Assembly: GCF_019649055.1 (NCBI RefSeq)
Contig: NW_026570255.1
Span: forward strand, 310,001-374,000
DNA: 64,000 nucleotides
Origin: Paramacrobiotus metropolitanus
Taxonomy: Eukaryota; Tardigrada; Eutardigrada; Parachela; Macrobiotidae
Reading direction: 5' to 3'
Shown: one piece after another, positions 35,720 through 47,863 of the stretch
Position numbering within the stretch: the stretch's first letter is position 1
Layout: every line of letters begins with the position of its first letter
Program-made: the position numbers and the translations under genes
The notes under the pieces: model-generated
The model's input: the letters and a program-made list of their open reading frames with translations, nothing else
Told to the model about the DNA's origin: nothing
Databases searched by the model: none

Positions 35720-36930
35720 TATTGGGATGTTACGGTGGCAGATGCCGCGCGCAAAATCAGGTGGGCCAGACATCACGTGCTTCAGGAAGTGGGTAATTGA
35801 TAGTAAATCAGATGTTATGGATGTACGATGCGATCTGCGGCTATGGTCCTGCAACTTTTCTTCTAGTGCCGTTATGGACTTGCGAACTGATACGTGGTGC
35901 CTCGCATTTGTCCTCATCCCAGCAGAAGTCGCATCGATACAGTCGGGCATCAGTGCCGTCCATCAGCGCCACCATACATTGTCCTATAGTGGCAGAAAAA
36001 TCGAAAATTTACAAGTATATTTTCCTCAACAGAATTTTTGACAAAGATGGTAACACGAAGCCGATTATCGTGTCATTGTTAAGTACACTCTTAATTTACT
36101 GGTGCGTGCTGATGCGACATAATTCCATGAGATGTGTATCTGTTTTAGCACGTCAATGGCACATCGAAACATGATTGTTACATTAGTGCAAAGAAATCCA
36201 GAACCTCCACGCAAAATTCAATCTAATAACGGACAACGTGAAGATGGATGGTCAGAGGTGAAGGAAGGCCAACGTTGGGAAAACCAGCCGAACCTCGGGG
36301 ACGTTGATTTCTGACAACCGGAATGCAGAGAATCGGTGCATCCCGACTGATCGGTAATCAAGTAACCGAGCATCACCCTGCAGAATCGGAGCGGCGGACT
36401 ACACGACAGCTGATAAATACCAAAGAACAGCTACACTGTTTATAGCAGGAAGATGGCGTAATGTTACCTTTCTGTCTGATATAAGCATTGCGGCTTTGCC
36501 ATTTCGACGGAAATTAGGATGAGGAGGAACCTTTGGCAATGAAGAGTCCTGGGAATGCTTCAAGGCAATTCGGAGAGTTTCAAAGAACGGGCACAAGAGG
36601 GATTACGCAGGCAAGTGAATGTCATTAACTACTTCTCCCATCAAATGCCTTCCTGTGTGAACCGGGTCATACTGGAGCGGATGTTTACCGAGACAACTCG
36701 AAAGCGGAGTTTGTTTATCCTTCGTATGTCCAAGACATCAAAGGATAATCTGACAATTATTTGCCCGATTATTATGTGTGATGCCAACTAGGAACGAAAT
36801 GGATGCTGGGGCATATTTTCTTTGGAATTTCGTCCATTTCGATGTGTGTGTACATCCTGTACTGCAGGATATAGCGGTGACTGATGCCACTGCTACAACA
36901 GCGTTGGCCACTCTTATGGAAGAGAACGGT
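35720..36930 (+). pseudogene. unrecognised gene, copy 2 of a diverged segmental duplication
   Basis: The counterpart of 29378-31440. Shared blocks start at about 36040 (AAAGATGGTAACACGAAGCC) and end with the LERMFTETTRKRSLFILRMS block (about 36666-36730). Coding-like stretches upstream (VTVADAARKIRWARHHVLQE, about 35729-35790) and downstream after a CTGCAG acceptor (DIAVTDATATTALATLMEEN, about 36865-36930) could be further exons. No family recognised. Confidence 0.35.
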
Positions 36931-37195
36931 AATTTATCTGAGTAACTCGGGAGAAACTGGGTAGAACCTTTCTCTTGCTCGGTATTACTATCATGAGTCG
37001 CGTGAATAATCCAGTAATTATTTTTATTAGTTCTTAATGCCGCCTGCTACTGCTGTTCAGTACAAAGACAGTTCGAGGTGGATTCATGGTCCGCATAATT
37101 ACCGCCTGGTGGCTCGCTCACAAGCGCGCAAATTATAAGCTGACGCTGGATTACGTGATTCTATAAGTCCCAAGACGAATTCTCCACGACCAGAC

Positions 37196-37362
37196 ATCTT
37201 TCGTCGAAATGTCACGAAGGTGAACCGTCTCAAAGCAAGATGTGCCAGACTGAAGTGTCCCAGCGTCCGTACGCCGCGGCAAAATGTCTTCGCGGCGAAA
37301 AGTGGCACGTTAAATCTGAGTGCGGAGCAATGTCCTACTGCCAGTTGTCCTTGTTCATCACG
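37196..37362 (+). repeat. GCGGCGAAATGTC iterated repeat, lone copy
   Basis: Irregular iterations of a 17-18 bp unit ending AATGTC / GTGTCC. It matches 46408-46556 block by block (TCGAAATGTC, GTGTCCCAGCG, CTTCGCGGCGAAAAGT). Confidence 0.7.
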
Positions 37363-39206
37363 ATGTGCCCGGAACCGACAGTTCTTTCCGGCAGACATAC
37401 AGTAGTACGACAGATCAGCCTTTACCACCGACAAGGCAGTGCAGAATGTTATTGGAGATTCTTTGCGTGGAGCGATAGGGGTCGCACTGCATAATGGAGG
37501 TAGATTTCCGATACGAAATTATATTTTGAACAAGTGAAATGCTGACATTCTGGATTCGTAGGTGGCGTTGGGTGGGGCGAAGTGGTAAGCGATTGATTTG
37601 GAGCTTGTCTTGGATGGAGTAGAATTGGGGGAGAAACAAGCCCGGACCGTACCACACTGGGACGTAATGGCGTAAGTTGCCTATCAGAATGACTTAAACT
37701 GCGAGGCAGTGTAGCAATTTGTGCGGCGGATTTTGCAGAAGACATCGTTCGTGGGCTGGAAATGCGAATGCGCAGGACACTACAAATATGGCGTGTCAGG
37801 CGAGATATGCGACAAAATCCGATACTACCAGTACCAGTAACCTTTCCGGCACCCCTTAGTGACGATGTCAGGATGAAGTTGGAATGGCGAAAGAGCTGGA
37901 TTCCGTAAGCCGGCGAATGTCCTGCCTGGACTCGGACAGATTATTACTGTATTAGTATTCCGGGTTTGTTTTCGATAACACTGCGCCCTTTTTTTGCCAT
38001 GAATAACCTGACCGGTGAGCATACACCGGTGTTAATTCAGACAGTGTAGTTCCTTTACTCAACGTGATGGGCCATGGATGAGTTTCTGGCACTAAAGCGT
38101 TAATCAGAGCCACTTTCTCAGGCTCACGCTGGATACATGCTTGATAACTAGCCGGGAATAATACGAAATTTGAAAGAGCTACTAAAAATGAAATGCTCCC
38201 AGTTGGCCCTGAGATCTGCACCGTTCGCTGGACGTACGTACATGTACATATAAATGAGCAACACCAAAATAGAGCTGTGGCAACCTAAAAAAATATTGTC
38301 GTGTCCCTCGTGTGTGACTTAAAACCAACACCAGCACCGATTAATTTGGATTTTAGAAGCTAAACGAGTACATGTTGGTCATTTAAAATGGATGACCAAC
38401 ATCGATGGTCAACTATCAGGTCGCGGCAATCGTTCTGAACGCGCAACATGACAAGTTAGCTTAGAGACTTTGTCGCGGTACATGAGCTGCTTCTTTCCTT
38501 ACATGTCCAAAACGCACGAATGTTCAGTCAAGCAGAAACATCCGGATACGAATTTACGCTCATCACTCTTGTTCACGACTGGGACAGTAAAGAACAAACT
38601 GGGTGGACAAAATTACGGCGGGCGTTTTGAGCGGCTCAAGGGTTGATTTGAATGAGCTCTGGGCTAAACTGTCCTGCGTAAGTGCGGTGCAATTCCGTGG
38701 TCCGATGAGGGTAATCGTAATAACAGCGGAATCGTGACCTTGCAGTTCTTCCAACGTGTACAGCCGATTGCTTCCTCGAAGCGCTGAAGAAGCAGTTCGA
38801 CTTGCGTTGCTTAAAAAGCATCGCTTTAATATCTTTCTTGTTCTCCAGTATAGCCCAGAGAACCGGTCTCCATTGCACGAATGCTGAATTACAACACGAA
38901 CCGTGTTAAATCATTATTTATTTATTTTTTATTTATTTGCTAAGACTGCCGCGCACATGGGCTTGACACCGCATGTACTTATTTAAAATGTCTCGTAAAC
39001 CCCAAGCGTCGATAACCCTTTGGTACACGCTGCATTGAAAATCGGACGTGTAGCGAAACAAACAAAAATAAGAACACCGCAATGATCGCTATACAAAATG
39101 AAAGATCAAGCAAAGTGAATTAATACACTGACTACTTTTCATTGGTAAATGACTGCAGAGCAAAAATCAATAAACATGTCTAAATTAACCAAACAGTCAA
39201 GAAGCC
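37363..39206. other. no supported gene
   Basis: Short open frames only; nothing recognised. Confidence 0.4.
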
Positions 39207-39575
39207 TCAATAGCACAACAGAAAGAGTTCATTAAACTTCTCAACTTCAAACATTGTCCCTATAACTGAAGCCGCGTTTCCCCGCTGTATCTCTATAGAC
39301 AACCGCTGTGGGAGAAATTCAAGGGAGCGGGCTTCTCCAGTTTGAGTGCTTAGTCGTTTCCCGATTTTCTTGATAATGGAGGCCGCTGATGGCCCCCACG
39401 CGCCCACTGTCTCGAAGGCTATGGGTGCGAAAATATATCGACCGTCCAGGTACGAATAAAAATTCGACTTCCTTTCTTTGGCCTGTATCTACACGGACCA
39501 TTTCTTGCGGCGGTAGTGCGCCGAGGGACGCGCATTCGCCGACTGCAGCGCACACAGTGTCTACAACACGAAATC
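39207..39575 (-). pseudogene. retrotransposon C-terminal tail fragment
   Basis: The minus frame reads IGKRLSTQTGEARSLEFLPQ, then RLSIEIQRGNAASVIGT, the C-terminal signature of the same retroelement type as 5582-6668. Upstream, decayed sequence (VCAAVGECASLGALPP, about 39545-39500) corresponds to the cysteine-histidine motif region. It abuts the 3' end of the F-box pseudogene. Confidence 0.7.
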
Positions 39576-41062
39576 TCAGACGAATGCTTTATTAAGCTGT
39601 GGAAAAGCACGGCTGTCATTTGCCCCTGGCAGAGGCTGGTTTCCATCAGGCCTTTCCATATGACGACCGCCCACTTTCATCCGCTGGTCTAGTTTACGCA
39701 GCTCCTCCGCACCGGGCAGTGGCAGCGCTGCCTTCATCGCTTCCCACAAAGCGCCGTCGAAATCAGCACGGGCCGGCTGCAATCGCGCGCTGCCAATGTT
39801 GAACTCGATCGAGTAATTGAAGTTCGAATGCGAGAAACAGACGACGAATCCCAATGAAACGACGCAATCGGCCTTATGGATGGCATCGCGCGGCAGACTG
39901 CGGCATCCGGTCACGAAGTCCTCCAGCCAGCAGTAGGACCGGTACTCAGGATTCTGTCGGAACGGTTTCGTCTGCACACGATGAGACAGATTGGCAAATG
40001 GGACCCGGTTCGCTGATCAGCAAAATGCTGGATTATCTCCGATGCTTCCCTCCGGTACTGTGCCCACGACAACCGATCCAAGCGCGTTATGACGACACGC
40101 TGCGTACCGCGGCGTTAACACTGGTACAAACCCGCCAAGCGTGCAAAACTGCCATTGTTCCAATCGGCCTGGTCATTATTGCGGATGACGATGGTGGAAC
40201 GCAGCAAAGGCGTCTCCGTGATCTGCTTCCATGTTGTGCAACGGCACGCAGCATCGTCTGCGTTGGGTTGTCCACGTGGGGGAAGACCTCCTGCCACCGT
40301 TCCGTCGACTGCGTGGCTGGTTCGTCGAGCCCGGCTATAAAAACTTCTGGTCGAGCGGATCAAGTCCGCAGGCAGTCGAATCGTTCTCTCCTCAAAGCAC
40401 TACAACACATATTAACTCACGCAAACAACGGTTCTACACGCCGCACCAGGATTGATAAAGGAAACACCTAAGAAGTGCGAGAACCATTTCGATACAACGT
40501 AAACGTACTGCAGTACTCCGTCCACAATGCCCACCACGACAACCCACGAACGGAGATACAGCTCGGTGCTTTTTAACTGTCGCATCAGCTCCTGCACTTT
40601 CTCCGGGCGCATTGAAATGAATTCCTCCCCTAGGTCCACGCTGCCCTTGCTGAAGGTGTCTGGACTGATTTCTGTGCAGGAATGGCGTTGTTGGAAGCAG
40701 TACGAAGTGGGCAAATACGTTTATTAGGGAGAATGTCGGTGCAGTGCTCGCCCGTGTGAAGACCACGCCAATTAACAACGGCAGCTCCGTGCAGCTTCTG
40801 CACGCAGCCGAATTCCCCTGGAAGCCAAATCAAGGAACCCCGCGGCTTCTCCGGCACCAAAACCTCCATTGGACCGCTGAATCAATCTTCTCCAAATAAT
40901 CGGTCCTGCTGGTTATGCTTGGGAAAGAAGGGGCTATCAAATGGCACAAAATTCACGTCGCTGGTTGGTACAGAGCAGATCCACGAAGAGACCGTCTTCG
41001 GCCACGTCCACAACCTGTCCGCGGAGTATCAGTTGGTCGAAATGAACCTGCACCACGTTCAT
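39576..41062 (-). pseudogene. F-box family protein B, frameshifted copy
   Basis: All parts of the family are present in order but in different frames. The first lobe starts MNVVQVHFDQLILRGQVVDV (41062) and reads AEDGLFVDLL before a one-base insertion within REF/VPFD. The second lobe, MEVLVPEKPRGSLIWLPGEF, is at about 40869. A stretch equivalent to the exon-1 end (FSKGSVDLGEEF) lies at about 40640. The F-box region (ERWQEVFPHV..MLRAV, then TTWKQITETPLL) is at about 40310-40210 with a one-base loss between the halves. The C-terminal domain (DFDGALWEAMKAALPLPG) is at about 39750. At least three frameshifts rule out a functional product. It faces the same way as the intact paralogue 1.2 kb away, so tandem duplication is likely. 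Confidence 0.8.
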
Positions 41063-42049
41063 TTGCTGGGCGTGCTAAGTATGCCAAGTATGGAAAAAGG
41101 GGTAGTTAGGCGGCTGACGATGGGCATAACGGCACTGCTCTTGCGAAGTATTCGGGCAAGGAAGACCCATGAACAGCAAAATGGAATTCAGCTGTGACAG
41201 AAATTAGTGAGCTATGAGCGTATCGGATACGATTAATAGTACAGTACGCCTTTTTCGCATGTATGCAAAGAAGAGCAACGAAAAAACCGCGACTCCTGAG
41301 TCTACAGACATTACCTTGCAAAATTTATCTCATATTTGGGTCATCTTACATATTTGGTATTTTGGCAAATATGTAAATATGTTTGATATTTTGGCAACCG
41401 GTCATTTACACCACCCCCATGTGACGCGCTGCGCACTGGCTGATCGCACAACGTGCTTTTTGGTTTGTTACTCACTGGTCTGTTGCCATCCAAACAAAAT
41501 TGAAAACGTGGGAATTTGAAATTACTGAAATTTGTAAACGTGGAAGAGCGGTTCGTTCACATGGCACCCGGTTTAGTTCAAGTTCTTTCTTTATAGAAAT
41601 TTTAAAATTTTCTAAGTTCATGCTTCGAAATTCATGAGCGATTTTTACTATGAAAGCTATTAATTTGGTGTATTTTTGTTTTTCGGAAAATTTTAACACC
41701 AGGTGACCAAAGTATGGGAACGTATACTTGAGGTGACCGAAATACGGGAGAAACCGAAATACAGATTTAATGCACACCGCAGGTAATAACAGCTGAAATG
41801 TGGAACATCAATGTGCAGCAAGGTTTTTTAAATGACATAGATGAAATAAAAAAATCCATTAGGAAAACAACGCTGTTGGAGCTCCCTTAAGTGAAAACCA
41901 GAAAAAGGGCTAAGGTAGCACGCTTCGAAGTGAAAGTAGTAAACGACATACAGCGAATTGGTAAGGTTTCGCAATGGGCAATTACTGTGATCGTACTAAG
42001 GGCATCTCAAAAACATCCCGTTGTACTGATAGCCGGAAACCAGATGGTC
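41063..42049. other. no supported gene
   Basis: The spacer between F-box copies. Short frames only. Confidence 0.4.
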
Positions 42050-42248
42050 ACCCGATTGACCGACTGCAAGTCACGGTTTGTAGCGCAAGGAGGAAATGGC
42101 GGGCAGTGCGCGACAACTTCTCCACCTGCAAACCCTGCAGCCCGTCCACGCACCACTTCTTCCCGTGGTAGTGCGCCGAGGGACGCGGATCGGCTGACTG
42201 CAGCGCACACAGCATCTGCAAGCAACACAATCATTACGCAGTATTTTT
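42050..42248 (-). pseudogene. retrotransposon fragment, decayed
   Basis: Shares with 39500-39575 the block GTAGTGCGCCGAGGGACGCG..CTGACTGCAGCGCACACAG (plus-strand reading), with about 80 percent match over 60 nt. Protein-level signal is weak (ADAVCAAVSRSASLGALP). It lies next to the 3' end of the intact F-box gene, as the other fragment lies next to the pseudogene. Confidence 0.45.
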
Positions 42249-44183
42249 CTAACGGCAGTAAGCTGGACAACGCCAATGGGGGAACAATCTTCGACAGGAA
42301 AATAGATATGTTACCTGGCAGACGACTTGCTTGAGTTCTCGCTGGGCATCCGTATTCCGATAATTCAACCGATCCAAGAGTTCCTGTAGCGTCTGTTTAC
42401 TCGGTACCTGGAAGAAATTCTGTCTGTTCGCTTTACGACTCTCTGCTTGCCGCACTGCTGCCGCAAATATGCCGCGCTGAATGAGTGGAAAGAATAAAAT
42501 TTAATGCGACCGCCAATGACATGCAGACTAACTGTCACATGCAAGACTATTATTCTGACTACAACCGGCTGCTGCGAGGCGGCTATCGTGGTACTGTACA
42601 ATCAATCTAGAGTTAATTTTTTGCAGTTACCGGCAACGTCGCGTCCATGGCATTCCATAGTGCCCCTCCGAAATCGGGACCAATCAGCAGTCGGACTTTA
42701 CGAATCTCCACATGGACCATGACTGCTTCCATTCGTCCAAGGAAGAAATATGCGTAGACCAAGCTGACCTCGGAGCTGGTCAAGAGGACTGCTTTGCACG
42801 GCAAACTGTCGCAGGCAGCGATAAAATCCTGCAGCGAGGGGAAATCCCGATTCACAATGGTCTTGACCGTCGCGGAATCATCGTTGTGCAGGACACATTC
42901 GGGACTGCTAGCACGCGACACAGCGGAGTTGACGGCCAGCACCACATCGAAGCGGTGGATATGGAGCTGGCGCAGTCGGATGCCGGTTCGCTGCTGCGCC
43001 GCATAGCGGATCATCCGGCTGAGCATCAGCATATCCTCCACAGCGGCGTTCCGCGCCGCGTTATCCGGAAAGCCGGAATGCGCCATTAGGATGTAATGCG
43101 TGCCCGGCTGCAGGCATTTGTACAGCGTCGCAGGGGGGAAAAAATGGCGAAATCGCCATTTGGCGTCATCGTAGCCGCCCAGCGTAATGCGGCTGCTTAC
43201 CACGGGCTCGGCGATCAGCGTGTCCCACGTTTTGCACACCGCGCGCAACTCCATTTGCTCCTCAGTTCTCCAGTGGGAAAAGAACTCCAGCCATAGTTCC
43301 ACAGACAGCGTTATCCTGTCAGGCGTTGCCAGGACGGGGGGTGCCAACTGGGACCGGTCGAACAGCTTCCAGTCGAGATACAGACTGGCGAGAGACGCCT
43401 GAGAAAGTGTACAACACACATAACCGATTTACATTCACCACCAAGAGCCAACTGTAATCTTACCAAAGAGCGCCGGTTTTTGGAATGAACGGGTTGGGAA
43501 TGTCCCGACTGGCAAATGTACACCAAATTCCCGTCCACGAAGTCCATCACGAAAACCGTGCAGCGACAGAGATCCAGTCCACAGCCGTTCAACTCCCGGA
43601 CAAACGTCTCGGCTTCTTCACTGGACAGCGAGCGAAATCGGTCGTCTAGCTGCAGAGTCTGTTTGACAAGGGTTTCTGGACCAATGTGATCTTGCAGCGC
43701 AGCCTCCTGATCCGAAGAAGAGATCCCTTTGCCCATCGCTGCAATGCGCTGACAGTAAGCTAGGCGCCGCGCATTCCGCTCCGCCTGCACAGACCAGCGG
43801 ATTCGTTCGCTGGGGACGAAATCTTGGCACACCTCTCCGCTGTACGGACACCGCCACTCCGCCAAGGCTCCGCGGCACTCCCCCCGCGCCATTCCGGGTC
43901 CGAAACTAACCGCTTGACCGGAGATCCAAATCCACGGACCCAACGACGTCTCCGGTACCAACACTTCCACGGGATCGGTCGGGAACTCCTTGAAAGTAGT
44001 GGGAGACAGATCCGCTTCGCTCATCTTGCTCAGCACAAAAAGACGGTCGAATGAGACGAGTTCACGGCGTCGGTCGGGACAGAGCAGATCGACGAAGAGC
44101 CCGTTGTCAGCCACGTCCACCACGCGCGCATACCGCATCAGTCCGTCGTCGAACAGGACGTCCACAGCGTTGTCGCGGTTCAT
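42249..44183 (-). CDS. F-box family protein C, apparently intact
   Basis: Three phase-0 exons: 44183-43464 (240 codons), 43398-42631 (256) and 42407-42249 (52 plus stop). The introns are 65 nt (GTAAGA..TTCTCAG) and 223 nt (GTAACT..TTCCAG). The product is about 548 residues. Residues 1-55 form the first lobe (NAVDVLFDDGLMRYARVVDV, then ELVSFDRLF) and about 70-130 the second (VEVLVPETSLGPWIWISG). About 270-305 is an F-box (LSVELWLEFFSHW, then ELRAVCKTWDTLIAEP), and the rest is a C-terminal domain ending FGGALWNAMDATLP. Exon 3 (VPSKQTLQELLDRLN) aligns with the continuous end of the pseudogene copy (LPGAEELRKLDQRM), which supports it. If it is not used, translation stops at 42613 after VTAKN. Upstream ATG codons at 44195 and 44267 are alternatives. 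It is probably an SCF ubiquitin-ligase adaptor of unknown target. Confidence 0.8.
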
Positions 44184-45590
44184 TCCGCTGGGCATTCCTG
44201 AAGGTGATGTCGGGACTTGATAAGGAAAATAGACTGGGGCTGATGAGCAATGCGCCACCGCGTGCACAGAGGAGGGCGCTCCACTAAAAGCCTTCTTCCT
44301 AAAACTACAATGCAGAGCGAAATTGAGGCACGGTTAAATAAGACAACAGTAAGGTGTAAATGTATCATAAAATACCATTATTACTATTATCAATATTATA
44401 TGCCTATCGTGTACCGTGAATGCACCGCTTATTACTGTGAAAAATTCCATTAGGAAATATTGACAACTGTTTGCTTTGTGAAGTTTCTCACAGTGACTGC
44501 AGGCATTGCTCGAACACCGACTGTGGCAGAAAAATTGTCGTTTTAACGCTTAGTTAAAACAACTGGACTAATCGGCGTTTTAACCGGCTCTACCGGCTGA
44601 CTAACGGAAGGGAGACACTCGCTATTACATTTACGCCGGGAGCGTCTTGCCTAAACTGGACGTACGTACAACTGGTATAAGTGCTTATGACACTCAGTCT
44701 GGGATTAGTGTCAGGAATTCCCAGATCCACCAGATTCCGCTGCTGCGAGGGTTATATGTAAAGGTAACCAATGCTTCCATTAACCATCGCTGCCGCGCTG
44801 TGATACTAATCTCGTCAGGCTTTTAACAGTTGCCAACCCGCGGATTTAATTAGCCAAAACTTGGTAATGTCGTCACAGTAGTACCTGTACGTACGAAGCT
44901 GCATTGTAAAATTTAACCCTATTAGACAAAAGAGCCGACGTGTTCCTTGCGGGAGAACTCGAAAGCATAGGCATCTACATATAGATACAGTACGTACTCT
45001 GCAGCTACACTTCTGTTCTTCTTTCTGACGGGTTTGTTGGTAAATTGGTGCAATGAGTCACGCGAAAAATAAAAAGATAAATTTCAAACAGTATTTACGG
45101 CACCTGATTTGCTTAAAGAAACAGCACCAATAAAAGTGCCCCAGAAAACATGAGATGAGACGAGTGTCCCAGAAAACATGAGGTGAGACAAGGTTCATTC
45201 TCAATTCTCCAAACTTAACATTGACATAATGAACACGCAGATCGACGTTCTCTCTGATTCAGTGTCAAACTGACTGAGAATTCCAACCGTAAAAGACAAG
45301 ATGCGGTATTACAAGATGCGGTATTGAAAAAGATGTAAAAATACAAAAAAACGCAGTGCGCCGGCAAACAAACACGATTCGTATAGATACTAGTATAGGT
45401 TTCAGCAGCCCTAAGGGCAAGCCAGCGAGCGACACTTCGACATTTTTGAAGCCTAAGAATGGACCCATATTGCAGCTGTTTGACAGTTTGTAAGGCGCAG
45501 CGCCGCCTGTGCCAGGGCCCCTCGACTCAGCGCTGTGAGGAGAGGAGCGGCTCACGTAATGCGACAAAATCTTTCAAAGGATTTCAACGT
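44184..45590. other. no supported gene
   Basis: Upstream region of the F-box gene, then unannotatable sequence. A possible 5'UTR acceptor (CACCTTCAG) lies at about 44201-44209 on the minus strand. Confidence 0.45.
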
Positions 45591-45593
45591 ACT

Positions 45594-45668
45594 GCGCCGT
45601 GGTGCAGTGGTACTGGTGCCTACGCGGATCAAACGACGTAGCCGTAGTTCGATTCCCCCATCGGCGCC
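45594..45668 (+). tRNA. tRNA-like sequence, probably a pseudogene or SINE head
   Basis: 75 nt with pol III elements: an A-box-like TGGTGCAGTGG and a B-box-like AGTTCGATTCC, followed by a TTTTT terminator. The acceptor stem GCGCCG/CGGCGC and a five-pair CTACG/CGTAG arm form. The intervening anticodon loop has 12 instead of 7 nt and the T-stem pairs poorly, so a functional tRNA is unlikely. Confidence 0.35.
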
Positions 45669-45732
45669 TTTTTCAGCCCTATCTCGGTTTCCATTGGATA
45701 GCGCCCTGGTTCTAGCGCCATACACATCCGTT

Positions 45733-46556
45733 CTGCGGCACCGCGACATTTCGCCGCGGACAACTAGTCGCATGACTTGTGGTCGATGACATTTCACCGC
45801 AAGGCCATTTCGCCGCGCGACGTTTCGACGCAGGACATACGTCGCGAGACTTTCCGTCGCATGGCCGTTTCGACGCAAGGAAATCTCGCCGCAAGGATAT
45901 CTCGACAAAGCGACATTTCGGCTGTAAAATAAATGATTTACAAAGCTAACTACACGGGTCAGAAAAAGTATAACAAACAAACAAAACCAAACGAACAATT
46001 TAAGAAACCTAGAACAACCTAAGAATAACCTAAGAAACGCAAAAAGCCATAAAAACCTTAGAAACCTAAGAAACCTAAGAAACTTAAGAAACTTAAGAAA
46101 CCTAAGAAAACTAAGAAACCTAAGAAACCTAAGAAATCTAAGAAATTTAAGAAATCTAAGAAACCTAAGAAAGCTAAGAAATCTAAGAAATCTAAGAAAT
46201 CTAAGTAGACTAAGAAACTTAAGAAATCTAAGAAAGCATAATAAGACCTAAGGAAGTCTAAGAACGACTAAGAAAGCCTAAGAAAAACTAATAACATGCA
46301 TAAAAAAAACTGAAAAACTGGTGAGAATTAAGCGCGGTGAATTATTTTGCAGAGATTAGTCGCATGGTTCGAAAAATCCTAAAACGCATTGTCCGCGACC
46401 AGACGTCTTGAGTCGAAATGTCGCAAAGGTATAATGTCTCAAAGCATAATGTCCCAAACCGAAGTGTCCCAGCGGCCGAATGTCCTGCGGCGAAATGTCT
46501 TCGCGGCGAAAAGTCGCGCGTCGAGTTTGAACGCGGCGAAATGTCACACTCCGAAT
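45733..46556. repeat. inverted arrays of GCGGCGAAATGTC flanking a CTAAGAAAC array
   Basis: 45733-45930 carries about ten units of the motif in minus orientation (GACATTTCGCCGC). 46408-46556 carries about eight in plus orientation. Between them, about 46000-46300 is a degenerate 9 bp array, CTAAGAAAC. The mirrored arrangement suggests one fold-back element whose arms are themselves tandem arrays. Confidence 0.7.
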
Positions 46557-46671
46557 TCTCAGGGTGCGCGTTCGGCACCTTCATGTACGTACGCATGTAG
46601 CCGGCAGAAAGGTGGACGGGTGGATGGTGGATGTTCAATGAAATCGCATCCACCAGTCTGCCGACCTTCGG

Positions 46672-47863
46672 CAGATTGGTGGATGAGCCATCCACCTTTC
46701 TGCCGGATCACATCCACCTTTCTGCCGAAGGTCGGCAGATTGGTGGATGAGCCATCCACCTTTTGCCGGTGCACGTCCACCTTTTCTAAAGCCATCCACC
46801 TTTCTGCCGACCAAACGATCGGCGTCTATTGATGTGACAATGACGCCACTGAGAACATTCATGCCCATTATACGAGTAAGATCACGCATAAGATCGTAAG
46901 ATCATGCATGCGTACACTGCTCCGGCAGAAGTGGATGCAGACACCAGATATTTCTACCGCTCTGTCTGAACATGTCGTCCTACCCGTTTTTCTTCTTCGG
47001 AGTGATTTTGTTTTATTTCTTAAATTTAAACAAGACCCCAGAGGTATATGAGGAGGCGGTAGTCACGTCGTCTTTCAGCTAGTCAGCTGGCTGTCCCCGC
47101 AGACGCAAAAGTGAAGACCAAATCTTTTTCTCTCGTTCGGTTTTGGGTAGATATAGCCAGTCAGCATTCCAAAAGGTAAGAAAAACTGTTAGAAGTTATT
47201 AATGGTATGCTGTCTGTGGCGAACAACGGAAACCAGGATTGCTCCTCTGCGAGAATCCCAATTGTGCTGGCCGCCCAAAGATTATGGGAAACTTATAGTG
47301 CTCTCTAATTGGCATTATTCGCAACAAACAGCAATTTACTCGGTGCGAAAAACTTCCGAATGCTTTCTTATGTTTTTATGAACCATTGGAAAGTTGTTTG
47401 GGTGGATTTAGCCAGAACTGAACGAGAGGAAGGGTTCTGGTCTTCACTTTTTCGTCTGCGGAGGCAGGCAGCTGACTAGCTGATTAACACGGTGCTCCTC
47501 GTCTGACTCTATATTTAAAGCTAATTTCGAAAATAAAAACAAACCTCTCCTGAAAACAAAAACGAGTAGGATGGCACGGTCAGACAGAGTAATAGAAATA
47601 TATCTGAGTGCCTGCATCCACCTTTCTGCCGGAGCAGTGAACGCATGCATTGATCTTACAATGGGCATGAGCCATGAGTTCACTCAATGGCGTCAGTAAC
47701 ATCAATAGACGCCGATCGTTTGGTCGGCAGAAAGGTGGATGGCTTTAGAAAAGGTGGACGTGCACCGGCAAAAAGGTGGATGGCTCATCCACCAATCTGC
47801 CGACCTTCGGCAGAAAGGTGGATGTGATCCGGCAGAAAGGTGGATGGCTCATCCACCAATCCA
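46672..47863. repeat. 1.2 kb palindrome with GGCAGAAAGGTGGAT iterations
   Basis: The left arm starts CAGATTGGTGGATGAGCC and the right arm ends with its inverted copy. Inverted similarity continues inwards through ACGATCGGCGTCTATTGATG, CTCCGGCAGAA, CTGTCTGA, the AAAGTGAAGACCA block and CAGCTAGTCAGCTG to a centre near 47270. The outer 150 bp of each arm contains several copies of CATCCACCTTTCTGCCG in both orientations. There is no coding capacity. Confidence 0.8.

Noticed and set aside
42712-43296. Plus-strand 125- and 66-codon frames
   Set aside because: Antisense to exon 2 of the intact F-box gene.
43824-44287. Plus-strand frames of 76-78 codons
   Set aside because: Antisense to exon 1 of the intact F-box gene.
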